A DNA stretch of 36,956 nt from PALSA-1180 sp964624625 (GTDB lineage Bacteria > Oederibacteriota > Muellerivitia > Muellerivitales > Muellerivitaceae): assembly GCA_964624625.1 (NCBI GenBank), contig CAZUXW010000025.1:1-36956 (forward strand). Reading direction: 5' to 3'. A program made the position numbers and the translations under genes. Under the pieces are notes generated by a model. The model did no database searches and was not told the origin of the DNA. It saw nothing but the letters and a program-made list of their open reading frames with translations. Shown here piece after piece: positions 1-7,800 of this stretch (the first letter of the stretch is position 1; each line of letters starts with the position of its first letter).

Positions 1-264
1 GTGAATTTGTGGGCGTATTCGTAGGGGAGTTCGTCAAGGTGTCGGTAGGCGTCTGGGTCGGCGAATCCGTCTGGGTATTTGTCGGCGTATCCGTAAGTGT
101 ATCGGTAGGCGACTGAGTGGGAGAATTTGTCGGGCTATCAGTGGATGTATTAGTCGGGGTCTCCGTCGGCGTGCTTGTCAATGAATCCGTGGGTGTGTCC
201 GTAGAAGTATTAGTCGGCGTATCGGTTAGCGTGTTTGTGGCTGTGTCGGTTGGCGTATTGGTGG
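1..264 (-). repeat. Thr/Pro/Asn/Asp repeat-coding tract
   Basis: Degenerate tandem repeats of 6 to 12 bases (plus-strand unit resembling GTCGGCGTATCC) encode a low-complexity T-P-T-N-T-P-T-D stalk in the DUF3494 protein. They run to the window edge, so the full length is unknown. The opposite strand is also open here and would read as a Val/Gly/Ser repeat; this is an artefact of the repeat. Confidence 0.85.
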
Positions 265-1000
265 GCGCAATAAGCTGGGTGATGGTATTGGTATCAAACG
301 TCACAGCTCCGGTCTGCGCCAAAGCCCGTCCTTTCAATGTGACGCCGGTATTAAAGGTAATGGTGACAAGGGCCATGATGGTTCCCTTGAAATCCGTATT
401 ACCGGCCAAGGTACAACTGCTGCCCACCTGCCAAAAGATATTGGCGGCTTGAGCGCCGTTGATGAGAACGACCTGGCTGTCCACGGCGGTGGTGAGAGTG
501 GATCCGATCCTGAAAATAAAGACCGAATTGGGGTCTCCCAGGCCATCCAAGGTGACGGAACCCGTTAATCCCAGAGAACTGGGTTCAGTGTAAAGGCCTG
601 GAGTAAGGGTTTGTCCTCCCAAATCATAAATGGAAGTAAAGGTGACTCCACCGGCGCGTCCCTCAACGTCATCGTAAGCTGCCGTCAAGTCCGTTTTGGC
701 GTTAGCCGCTGCGGCGTTATCGACTTCAACCAGACCTCCACAAGTCAAAACAGGCTCTCCCGTTACTGAAGATCCAGGAGACAATCCGATACTTCCACAA
801 ATCGTGGTGGGTCCAGTATTGGTGATGGTGGCACCGGAAAGGACCGCGTAATCAGCAGCCGACCCGAGGTCAACCGGCGATTGGGCAGCGGGGGGTGTGG
901 GAGTGAAGGTGGGTGTATTCGCGGAAAGTGCCGGAAGCGGAAAAACAAGGGGAGAAAGCCACAGAAACACCAAAAACCGAAAGGCGTTTCGTTTTCTCAC
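1..1000 (-). CDS. DUF3494 ice-binding-like secreted protein with Thr-Pro stalk (3' end cut by window edge)
   Basis: The reading frame starts with GTG at 1000 (AAAGG lies about 12 bases upstream) and stays open to base 1, so the C-terminus is missing; 333 residues are visible. Residues 1-25 form a signal peptide (basic start, Leu/Phe core, ending near ALSA). Residues about 43-245 match the DUF3494 fold: DLGSAADYAVLSG at the start, TICGSIGLSPG, then LTPGLYTEPSSLGLTG, GDPNSVFIFRIGSTL, ANIFWQVGSSCTL, FKGTIMA and KGRALAQTGAV. The rest is a Thr-rich stalk of T-N/D/S-T-P type. DUF3494 proteins bind ice or act as adhesins; the stalk suggests surface display, which is inference. It follows the beta-barrel gene by 32 bases, probably in one operon. 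It is a paralogue of the lipoprotein at 1642-2454. Confidence 0.85.
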   Translation of the reverse strand, partial: MRKRNAFRFLVFLWLSPLVFPLPALSANTPTFTPTPPAAQSPVDLGSAADYAVLSGATITNTGPTTICGSIGLSPGSSVTGEPVLTCGGLVEVDNAAAANAKTDLTAAYDDVEGRAGGVTFTSIYDLGGQTLTPGLYTEPSSLGLTGSVTLDGLGDPNSVFIFRIGSTLTTAVDSQVVLINGAQAANIFWQVGSSCTLAGNTDFKGTIMALVTITFNTGVTLKGRALAQTGAVTFDTNTITQLIAPTNTPTDTATNTLTDTPTNTSTDTPTDSLTSTPTETPTNTSTDSPTNSPTQSPTDTLTDTPTNTQTDSPTQTPTDTLTNSPTNTPTNS

Positions 1001-1032
1001 TTTTTATTAACCTTTTGCCTCTCGCCCTCAAA

Positions 1033-1521
1033 TCACAGGTAAATATGGGCGCCCAATTCGCCATAGACATCAAAGGTCGTCAGGCCTGCCGTGAAAAACC
1101 AGAGCGTCGGTACCGCCTGCAAATAAATATCCACCGGGAAATTCCGCTTGTCGAAGAGATGGCTGATCCCGACTGGAATCCTTCCGCCGAAAACGATGGG
1201 GTTTTGAATCAACAAGTTCCCGCCTATTCCAATGTAAAAAGGCGTCTGGTCGCTCAGGTTGAAGTTATGCCATAAATAATCCAATTGGAGGATGGCCTCG
1301 TTATTTCCCAACTTTACCGCTGGTTGAAAAGCGCTGGTCCGATCCAACCAAAGCTTACCCGAAACGCCCCAACTCCCCGGATCACCCACCTCAAATCCCA
1401 AACCAAAATTTCCACCCTCATTGGAGGGTTGATACCCCTCCGCCCGGGACAAGTCCGTCGTTAAAAAAATTCCCGTCGTTGCCAGGACCATTCCCACTAT
1501 CATTTTAAGTTTTGTTTTCAT
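1033..1521 (-). CDS. Exported beta-barrel-like protein of unknown function
   Basis: The protein has 162 residues from ATG 1521, which is preceded by a purine-rich AGGGAAAGAAAG stretch. The frame extends further upstream, but only this start puts the signal peptide (MKTKLKMIVGMVLATTGIFL, cleavage near SRA/EG) at the N-terminus. The mature part alternates short amphipathic strands with Gly/Asn turns (NFGLGFEVGDPGSWGVSGKLWL, QLDYLWHNFN, TPFYIGIGGNLL, VYGELGAHIYL), as in small outer-membrane beta-barrels, and ends in hydrophobic residues. I do not recognise a named family. It lies between two DUF3494 genes on the same strand, so an envelope role next to them is likely but unproven. Confidence 0.7.
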   Translation of the reverse strand: MKTKLKMIVGMVLATTGIFLTTDLSRAEGYQPSNEGGNFGLGFEVGDPGSWGVSGKLWLDRTSAFQPAVKLGNNEAILQLDYLWHNFNLSDQTPFYIGIGGNLLIQNPIVFGGRIPVGISHLFDKRNFPVDIYLQAVPTLWFFTAGLTTFDVYGELGAHIYL

Positions 1522-1641
1522 TTCTTTCTTTCCCTGACAGGTTTTTTCCAACTCATTCACACCGACTAACGCGATTTTCACTCTTCCGGCAGGTAAAACA
1601 CCTTCTCCCGTTGCATTATTCAGAAACCCGCTTTCGAACCC

Positions 1642-2454
1642 TTAGGGCGACGGAATCGATATGGAGTTGGCGTTCAACATGACTTGACTGGTTTGGGAAA
1701 AGGCCCTGCCTTCCAATTGAGCCCCGGCATTTAAAGTCAATTGATCCTTGGTCATAATGGTTCCCTTAAAACTTGTCGCCAGGTCCAGGGTACAAATGCC
1801 TCCTACCTGCCAAAAGACATTGGAGGCCTTCGCCCCCCCGGCCAAAAGAACCCCGTGGCCCAACCTGGCCGTGAGCGAACTTCCGACTTGGAAAATGAAG
1901 ACACCGTTCGGATTTCCCAAGGCGTCCAAGGTCAGGTTGCCCGTTGACAGATCTAAAGACCCGGCCGTTCCATAGAGTCCTGGATAAAGGGTCACCCCTC
2001 CCAATTCCCCCGCGAGAGGCGAGGCGGTTCTCCGGCTCAAAGCGTCGTTATAGGCGGCGGTTAAATCCAATTGAGCGTTGGAAGCCAGGGTATCGGCCGC
2101 GTGCGCAATTCCTCCGCAGTTCATCACATATCCACTACCCGTTGAAATTCCCGGGGAAACCCCGATATCCCCGCAAATCGTGGTCGCCCCGCTATTGACA
2201 ACCTGAATATTAGCCAGAACCGCGAAGTTTGCGGCCGAACCCAAATTGATCGTGGTTTGGGTCCCCTGGGGCGTCGCCGTGAAAACGGGCGTGGTGACTA
2301 CCGTACCGGTCGCTGTGGCGCTCGTAGTTCCGCCTTGGCCGGCGTTCCAGGGAGCCCCCGGGTTGGAGGGGTTGTTTTTTTGCCCATCACACCCGGCTAT
2401 CAAGGCCGCTGTAATGAATCCCGCCCCCATCATTAGGCTCAATAGTTTTTTCAC
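1642..2454 (-). CDS. DUF3494 ice-binding-like lipoprotein
   Basis: The protein has 270 residues from GTG 2454, chosen because an AGGAG sits 8 bases upstream and because it places a lipobox (LIAG|C, Cys22) after a short hydrophobic leader. The frame stays open further upstream but would add an uncharacteristic 30-residue extension. Residues 23-68 are a Gly/Thr/Asn-rich linker and 69-268 are the DUF3494 domain (INLGSAANFAVLANIQVVNSG, TTICGDIGVSPG, LYPGLYGTAGSLDLSTGNLTL, GVFIFQVGSSLTA, FWQVGGICTLD, FKGTIMTKDQLTLNAGA). The residue after the lipid-bearing Cys is Asp; in enterobacteria this retains lipoproteins in the inner membrane, but the rule may not hold here. Unlike its paralogue at 1-1000 it has no Thr-Pro stalk. 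Confidence 0.87.
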   Translation of the reverse strand: MKKLLSLMMGAGFITAALIAGCDGQKNNPSNPGAPWNAGQGGTTSATATGTVVTTPVFTATPQGTQTTINLGSAANFAVLANIQVVNSGATTICGDIGVSPGISTGSGYVMNCGGIAHAADTLASNAQLDLTAAYNDALSRRTASPLAGELGGVTLYPGLYGTAGSLDLSTGNLTLDALGNPNGVFIFQVGSSLTARLGHGVLLAGGAKASNVFWQVGGICTLDLATSFKGTIMTKDQLTLNAGAQLEGRAFSQTSQVMLNANSISIPSP

Positions 2455-2550
2455 TTCGCTGCTCCTAAAATTTCCCCGGCTAAAATTCTCCCCGGATCCC
2501 GGAAGGACTTTCAAACCGGCGCCAAGCCAATCCCTATGGCCCAATATTAT

Positions 2551-2760
2551 TTAGTTGTCGTTGTGGTCATCATGACGATTATCGTCATGGTGATCGTTAT
2601 CGCCGCGGTCCTTTTCACGGTGATGTCGGTCGCGGTATTCCTTGCTGTGAACATCAACTTCAATCCCGACCCCGCCATGGTGATAGGGCCGACATCCCGT
2701 CAAAAAGGATCCCAAAGACCACAAAAGCGCCGCAAAAACAGCTGATTTTCGAAGTCCCAT
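2551..2760 (-). CDS. Small His/Asp-rich lipoprotein
   Basis: The protein has 69 residues from ATG 2760, with a strong GGAGGTG ribosome site 5 bases upstream. The first 22 residues form a lipoprotein signal (hydrophobic AVFAALLWSLGSFLTG then Cys). The mature peptide is short and polar and ends in a run of His, Asp and Asn (HHREKDRGDNDHH and following). Such tails often bind divalent metal ions; that role is inference. No family is recognised. It sits 52 bases downstream of the exported protein at 2813-3574 and may be cotranscribed with it. Confidence 0.68.
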   Translation of the reverse strand: MGLRKSAVFAALLWSLGSFLTGCRPYHHGGVGIEVDVHSKEYRDRHHREKDRGDNDHHDDNRHDDHNDN

Positions 2761-2812
2761 CAAAACACCTCCGCTATTTTTTCGTTGAATGCTTTTCCCG
2801 CCACCGCCAAGA

Positions 2813-3574
2813 TCACCGCAGGGTGATCGGATATTCCTTATCCTCCAGCCGTTTCACAATCAGCACATTCTCGGCTGGGTTTCCGTCGGTGGCTTCGGTC
2901 TTGATTTGGATGGCGTAAGTAAAATCCCCGTCCACCAACGGTACCCGGCCGTTCTCATCGCTGATTCCCTCGCCCAAAAAGTCCGCCCCATTCAATTCCC
3001 CATTCTCCAGTTTGGACCAATAGATATAAGTCCTGACTCTGGCTCCTACCGTTGGATTTCCTTTCCCGCTGGTCAATTTCACGAAACGCTCGACCGGCCT
3101 GCGGAAATCCAAGGCGAGGGAGTCTTTTTGCCACCGGTTAATGGATAGGATTTTGCTGTGGGGAAAGGAAATAACCACATTTTTTCCCAATCCACCGGTT
3201 TCGCTTCCCATCCAATGGATGGGATTGGAAACCATCGAAGCGTAACCGGGAGCCTTGAGGTAAATATAGGCCCGATCCAAGTTTTTCAAACGGCTCACGC
3301 CCCCGGGCCAATGACCCTTAAGCCAGGAAGCGTCCAAGGGCAGGTCCACCCCTTCCGGGGATATTTCTAAAGGCAGCTTATCGACATAACCCCCTGCCAC
3401 CAAAACCAGCGTCGCTTTGGTCACCCGAACGGTCCCGCCCCTCCCATCCTGGAAATCCAGGTGGAGCAGGGTTGGTTCGGCGGAAAAAACTTTTACCCCC
3501 ACCAAGAATGAAACAGCCAAAAGAAACGACCAGGCCGCCGTAAACTTAAATGTCCCCCAAAAAATCCGTTTCAT
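2813..3574 (-). CDS. Exported protein of unknown function
   Basis: The protein has 253 residues from ATG 3574, with AGGAGAAATC immediately upstream. Residues 1-32 form a signal peptide (WSFLLAVSFLVGVKVFSA). The mature region looks beta-rich. An early segment (TVRVTKATLVLVAGGYVDKLPLEISPEGVDLPLDASW) resembles carboxypeptidase-regulatory or Ig-like surface modules, and a later one (GNPTVGARVRTYIYW, SDENGRVPLVDGDFTYAIQIK) resembles an Ig-like or CarboxypepD_reg repeat. I cannot assign a family. The 5' leader (3575-3729) contains a GC-rich hairpin at 3664-3688. Confidence 0.68.
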   Translation of the reverse strand: MKRIFWGTFKFTAAWSFLLAVSFLVGVKVFSAEPTLLHLDFQDGRGGTVRVTKATLVLVAGGYVDKLPLEISPEGVDLPLDASWLKGHWPGGVSRLKNLDRAYIYLKAPGYASMVSNPIHWMGSETGGLGKNVVISFPHSKILSINRWQKDSLALDFRRPVERFVKLTSGKGNPTVGARVRTYIYWSKLENGELNGADFLGEGISDENGRVPLVDGDFTYAIQIKTEATDGNPAENVLIVKRLEDKEYPITLR

Positions 3575-3663
3575 GATTTCTCCTAAAATATTTTGTGCTT
3601 TCCTGTGTACGGCGACTATTGACGGTTCCCCAAGCTGGTCCGCCCACCCTGAAGCTAAAGGCT

Positions 3664-3688
3664 AGCGCGGCCCCCTGAAGACCGCGCT
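3664..3688. other. GC-rich stem-loop in the leader of the 2813-3574 gene
   Basis: AGCGCGGCC pairs with GACCGCGCT (8 Watson-Crick pairs plus one wobble on the minus-strand RNA) around a 7-base loop. No T-tract follows on either strand, so a simple intrinsic terminator is unlikely. It could be an attenuator or a dispersed hairpin repeat. It lies between the tiny basic protein gene and the exported protein gene. Confidence 0.45.
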
Positions 3689-3729
3689 CCACGCTTAACT
3701 TCAGAGCGTTTCTAACGGGACCTGGATAT

Positions 3730-3849
3730 TTATGTTTTCATGATGTGTTTGCCGGCAGCTCGGCTCTTGACTGGACCTTTGCCTCCGGTCCTTTTCGCGG
3801 CTCTTTTTTTCGCCGCCACCATCCTCGCGCCCCTGGTTCTCTTCGCCAT
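3730..3849 (-). CDS. Tiny Lys/Arg/Ala-rich basic protein (39 aa)
   Basis: ATG 3849 is preceded by AGGA at an 8-base spacing. An earlier ATG in another frame is only 3 bases from that AGGA and yields a Trp/Pro-rich product, so it is less credible. The product starts MAKRTRGARMVAAKKRAAKR and ends in GKHIMKT; about 40% of residues are Lys or Arg, with Ala and Gly, resembling histone-H1-like or Hc1-like tails. That composition suggests nucleic-acid binding; this is inference. A near-perfect sigma-54 promoter lies at 3897-3911, placing the predicted transcript start about 35 bases before the ATG. No family is assigned. Confidence 0.55.
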   Translation of the reverse strand: MAKRTRGARMVAAKKRAAKRTGGKGPVKSRAAGKHIMKT

Positions 3850-3896
3850 TTCATGTTTCCTTTTAGTAAGACCGGATGAACGTCGAGTCTGTTAAA

Positions 3897-3911
3897 GCAA
3901 GGAACATGCCC
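3897..3911 (-). promoter_or_regulatory. Sigma-54 (-24/-12) promoter for the tiny basic protein
   Basis: Minus-strand reading is GGGCATGTTCCTTGCT: GG at 3910-3909 and GC at 3898-3897, with exactly 10 bases between, against the consensus TGGCACG-N4-TTGCW. The predicted start of transcription is near 3885, 36 bases before ATG 3849. The 20 bases at 3892-3911 are identical to those at 36929-36948 in front of the chemosensory operon. Confidence 0.75.
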
Positions 3912-4099
3912 CGATGGCGAAGACCGCCCGCCCGGCAAAAAGATCATGGTTGCGGAATAATTTCCAGAATCGGCTGCCGCCCCAACCCCCAAGAACCGGG
4001 CCAAGTGGCAAAATGATAATGAAGAACTATCATTCTGATCTCGCCGGTTCTGAACTTCCGGGGAAAGGGGATTTTATGGGACAAAGCTTGAAGGAATAA

Positions 4100-4114
4100 G
4101 GGCATGGTCCTTGC
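4100..4114 (+). promoter_or_regulatory. Sigma-54 (-24/-12) promoter for the small membrane/STAS gene pair
   Basis: The sequence is GGGCATGGTCCTTGCT, with GG at 4101-4102 and GC at 4113-4114 (10-base spacer). It differs by one base from the minus-strand promoter at 3897-3911. The predicted start is near 4126, 28 bases before GTG 4154. Confidence 0.75.
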
Positions 4115-4153
4115 TCTAACAACTCTCATTAACCTCGAACCACAAGGCAGGCC

Positions 4154-4369
4154 GTGACAAAACACAAGCACCCCTCTTCGCGCCAGCCAAACCCTTGTCC
4201 CGGCGCAATTGATGTCCGCCACCCCTATTGGCAAAGGGCGCATCGTGACTGGCGGTTTTTAGCAGTGGTGTTTTTGATGCTGGCGGCGATGGCGACTTAT
4301 GTCATGACCGGCAGCTTGTCCTGGAGGAATAACGGCGAGCCGCTACCCTTGATTGATGCTGGTAAATAA
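4154..4369 (+). CDS. Small single-pass membrane protein
   Basis: The protein has 71 residues from GTG 4154, with AAGGCAGG just upstream. A polar N-terminal half ends in a HPYWQRAHRDWRFL motif, followed by one membrane segment (LAVVFLMLAAMATYVMTG, residues about 36-54) and a short tail. Proteins with this HPYW..AH.DWRF plus one-helix layout occur as uncharacterised small proteins in several bacteria, as far as I recall; no function is known to me. It ends 10 bases before the STAS gene, and a sigma-54 promoter precedes it. Confidence 0.6.
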   Translation: MTKHKHPSSRQPNPCPGAIDVRHPYWQRAHRDWRFLAVVFLMLAAMATYVMTGSLSWRNNGEPLPLIDAGK

Positions 4370-4379
4370 AGGAATCGTC

Positions 4380-4853
4380 ATGAAAACCACTGAATCCGAC
4401 AACCAAACCCAGCCGCCATCCCGCTTAAGGGAACCTTACCCCTCCCAATACAACGGAGGTTCCCTCAGCAAGCTCTCAACCAGCATTGCTGAAAGCCCCG
4501 CCAACAAAGACATCATTCTTCTGACGGTTTCAGGGGACATGGATACCAATACGGCCCCGGAGTTTGAGAAAAGCTTCTTAACGGTTTTACAGGATAAAAA
4601 ATATAAAATCGTGGTCGATTTGAAAGAGGTCCATTACATCAGCAGCGCCGGATGGGGTATTTTTGTCAGCGAGCTCAAGCGCATCCGAAACGAGAACGGC
4701 GACTTGGTATTGGCCGGGATGAATCCCGATGTTCTGGACGTCTTCCAGCTCCTGCAATTCGACAGCATTTTGAAATATTTTCCGACGGTTGAAACGGCGG
4801 TCAGCAAGGGCTTCAAGGCCAACCCGGCCGCCAAAAAACAGCCAGCGCGTTAG
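4380..4853 (+). CDS. STAS-domain anti-sigma-factor-antagonist-like protein
   Basis: The protein has 157 residues from ATG 4380 with AAAGGAATC upstream. Residues about 1-45 are polar and low-complexity; residues about 48-145 are a STAS domain (ILLTVSGDMDTNTAPEFE, KIVVDLKEVHYISSAGWGIF, LVLAGMNPDVLDVFQLLQF). The ISSAG segment holds the Ser that is phosphorylated by partner kinases in the SpoIIAA/RsbV family, so phospho-switch control of a sigma factor or another partner is plausible. No RsbW-like kinase or anti-sigma factor is adjacent. It is cotranscribed with the small membrane protein. Its stop codon overlaps the convergent glucan synthase stop by 3 bases. Confidence 0.85.
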   Translation: MKTTESDNQTQPPSRLREPYPSQYNGGSLSKLSTSIAESPANKDIILLTVSGDMDTNTAPEFEKSFLTVLQDKKYKIVVDLKEVHYISSAGWGIFVSELKRIRNENGDLVLAGMNPDVLDVFQLLQFDSILKYFPTVETAVSKGFKANPAAKKQPAR

Positions 4854-7800
4854 CCGATCGGCGCGGCCCCCATCACGACCTTAACCGAGTGTTGCCTTTG
4901 GTCATCCTTCAAAGCGAGGGACGCGGCGGCTCCCGGGAGCGCCACCCCATCCAATTCAATTCTTGCTATGCCGCCGGAAACATGGTCCGGGTTTACCACT
5001 TGGATTTCATAAGGGGTCGATCCATGCTGGTAGGAAACCTTGTAGCCCGGCCATTCCCTGGGGATGCAGGGATCGAAGACCAGGTTCTGGCCCCTCAACT
5101 GGATCCCCAAAATAAATTCCAATCCCGCCCGGACCATGCAGCCAGCCGAACCCGTATACCAGGTCCAGCCTCCCCTTCCGACATGGGGCGCCTTCCCGTA
5201 AATATCGGCGGCGATAACATAAGGCTCCACTTTATAAACACCGACTTGGGTACGGGTGAGGGCGTGGTTAATCGGATTCAGCATGGAAAACAAATGAAAA
5301 GCCTTCTCTCCCTGGCCCAATTTGGCGTGGGCGAAAACGCACCAAACCGCGGCGTGCGTATATTGACCGCCGTTCTCGCGCACCCCCGGCAGGTAGCCCT
5401 TAATATAGCCGGGATCCTTGGGAGTCAGGTTGAAGGGCGGGGTGAATAAAAGGACCAAATTCTCGTCCTTGCGGATCAGCTGGTCTTCCACGGCTTTCAT
5501 GCCGAGCCGAGCCCTCTCCGGGTCCCCGGCCCCAAACAACACCGCCCAGCTTTGGGTGATCGAATCGATGCGGCATTCGGAATTGACGCTGGATCCCAGC
5601 GGCGTGCCGTCGTCAAAAAAAGCCCGGCGGTACCATTGTCCGTCCCAGCCGTTCAATTCCAGCGCCGTTTTCAACTGCCGGGCATGCCTCATCCAAACCT
5701 CCTGCCGGTCCTTTTCCCCCCTTTGAGCGGCCAAGGGGGCCATTTCCATGATGGCTTCGTGGAGAAACCAACCGAGCCAAACACTCTCCCCTTTACCCTC
5801 GTGACCGACCCGGTTCATTCCGTCATTCCAATCGCCGCTTCCCATCAGGGGAAGATCATGGACGCCCGTCCTTAGGCTGATATCAATGGATTTGGCGCAA
5901 TGCTCGTAAAGGCTCAAGGCCGGTTCGCGGGAAAGGGTCGGCTCGAAATAGGAATCATCCAAATCCGGACTCAAGGCTGGTCCCTCCAGGAAGGGAACCA
6001 ATTCCTCGAGGATTTCCCGGTCCCCGGTTACCTGCAAGTAATGAAAAACCACAATCGGAAGCCACAGCCTGTCGTCGGAAATTCTCGTCCGGACTCCCCG
6101 GCCCATGGGAGGATGCCACCAATGCTGGACATCGCCCTCGTAAAACTGCCGCGCGGCGGACTTGAGGATGTGGGCGCGGGCCAATTCAGGGGTCCTTGTC
6201 ATGATCGCCATGGCGTCCTGTAATTGGTCCCGGAAACCAAAGGCCCCCCCTGCCTGGTAAAAAGCCGCCCTAGCCCAAAACCGGCAGGCCAGGGTTTGAT
6301 AGAGAAGCCAGCGGTTGAGCATGATATCCATGGAACGGTCGGGGGTTTGAACCTGGATTTTTCCGAGGAACTTGTCCCAGGTCTGGGCGACGGTTTGAAA
6401 AAGAACCCCCAGGTCCGCATTTCTGAATTTTCGTATCAACTGGTGGACTTGTTCCTGATTTTCACCTTGGCCCAAGAAAAAGGAAATTTCCTTTTTTTCG
6501 CCCGGTTTCAGCAGGAAGGAAGTTTGCAAAACCGCGCAGGGATCCAACCCGGCGCCGGTGGTACCGCTCAAATGCTCCTTTCGAAGAAGGCCTGCCGGCC
6601 TTTCTAAGCTTTCATTTCTTCCGATAAACTCGGCCCGGTCGGCGGTCCAGGAGGCCTGCGTCCCGTTGAAATCGAAAAAGGAAACCCTGTTTCCAAATTC
6701 GATGCTGAGGCAATTAAAGGCGAGGATCGCCCCGCTTTCGGGATCCCGTTCCGTCCTTATCCCTGGCACGGTTTTGGAACGGGAAAAGCCAAGAACCCAT
6801 TCCACGTACCCCGTCACCGACAAACGCCTCGTCCGTTCCGAGCGGTTTTCCAGGGTCAACCGTGAAATCTTGACCGGATCATTCCCATCGGCGAATTGGG
6901 TGAGGCTGCTGTGGATTTCGTTGGATCCATTTTCAAAGACGCTGAATCCGGCTCCGTGACGGGCCGTATAAGTGGCCCCCTCCAGCCGGATGGGGGAGGC
7001 GGTGGGGGACCAAACCTGGCCCGAGTCCTGGTCGCTGATGTAAAAAGCCTCCCCGCAAGGGTCAAGGACCGGATCGTTGGACCAGGGGGTGATTTGATTT
7101 TCCCGGCTGTTGAGGGCCCAGGTATATCCGGCGCCCGATTCGGACACCTGGAAGCCGAATTCGGGGTTGGCGATCACGTTGATCCAAGGCGCAGGGGTCC
7201 TCTGTCCCTTTTCCAAAACAACCACATATTCCCCGCCGTCGGCGGCGAAACCCCCGATTCCGTTGAAGAATTCAAGCGGTGGTACCGCGAGGGCCGGATC
7301 GTCGCGGTCTTGAAGCCGGAAGGCTTCCAACTCCTCCAGCTTTTTGACAGGGATGGGCTTGAAACTGTCGAATTTCCGGATCCTCATGACCTGTTCGGCT
7401 AATGTACCCTGCCGGCTGCCAAGAATGGCACGGGCCATGGCCAACAGAAGGTTTTTTTCCCTGACATCCAACAAGTCGTTGCGCAGGACGAAAATTTTTC
7501 CGGGCGGCAGGTCCGGATTGCCCGCGCTGGTCGCCTCACTGCCGCGGACCATTCCCTCCAATGTGGTTTGGAGGTCCTGGACATATGAGGAGCTTTTTTC
7601 GTTCAGGATCACGATATCCACCGCCAGCCTCTTCATGCGCCAATACTCATGAGCGCGAAGCAGTTGGCGGATCAGGCCCTGATCCTCGAGGTCATCGGTA
7701 CGGACCAAAATGATCGGGAAGTCGCCCGAAATCCCCCGGGACCAAAGGCCGGAAACATTCATCCGGTTTTTCTTCAAAACCTCGCTGGGGGGCCTCATCA

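Larger units (their letters stand above)
3850..4153. other. Divergent intergenic region with two sigma-54-type promoters
   Basis: This 304-base gap separates the tiny basic protein (minus) from the small membrane protein (plus). It holds a minus-strand -24/-12 promoter at 3897-3911 and a plus-strand one at 4100-4114. Between them is an AATGATA / TATCATT inverted repeat at about 4013-4033, which may be an operator or merely an AT-rich hairpin. The plus-strand frame from 3914 to 4099 has no ribosome site and overlaps the promoter. Confidence 0.5.

Noticed and set aside
117..452. Plus-strand Val/Gly/Ser-repeat frame of 111 residues
   Set aside because: It is antisense to the Thr-Pro stalk of the DUF3494 gene; the repeat keeps both strands open. 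It has no ribosome site and no sensible domain.
2516..2531. GG-N10-GC match upstream of the 1642-2454 gene
   Set aside because: The -12 half reads TGGC rather than TTGC and the -24 half keeps only GG; too weak against the six accepted boxes.
3575..3729. Possible c-di-GMP or other riboswitch in the leader of the 2813-3574 gene
   Set aside because: There is a strong hairpin, but the conserved GEMM core bases could not be found and no other riboswitch class fits.
3738..4004. Minus-strand 88-residue frame overlapping the tiny basic protein
   Set aside because: Its start lies upstream of the sigma-54 promoter, its internal ATG is too close to the ribosome site, and the product is Trp/Pro/Arg-rich without pattern.
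3914..4099. Plus-strand 61-residue frame starting MAKTARPAKRS
   Set aside because: It has no ribosome site, abuts the minus-strand promoter and runs almost into the plus-strand promoter.
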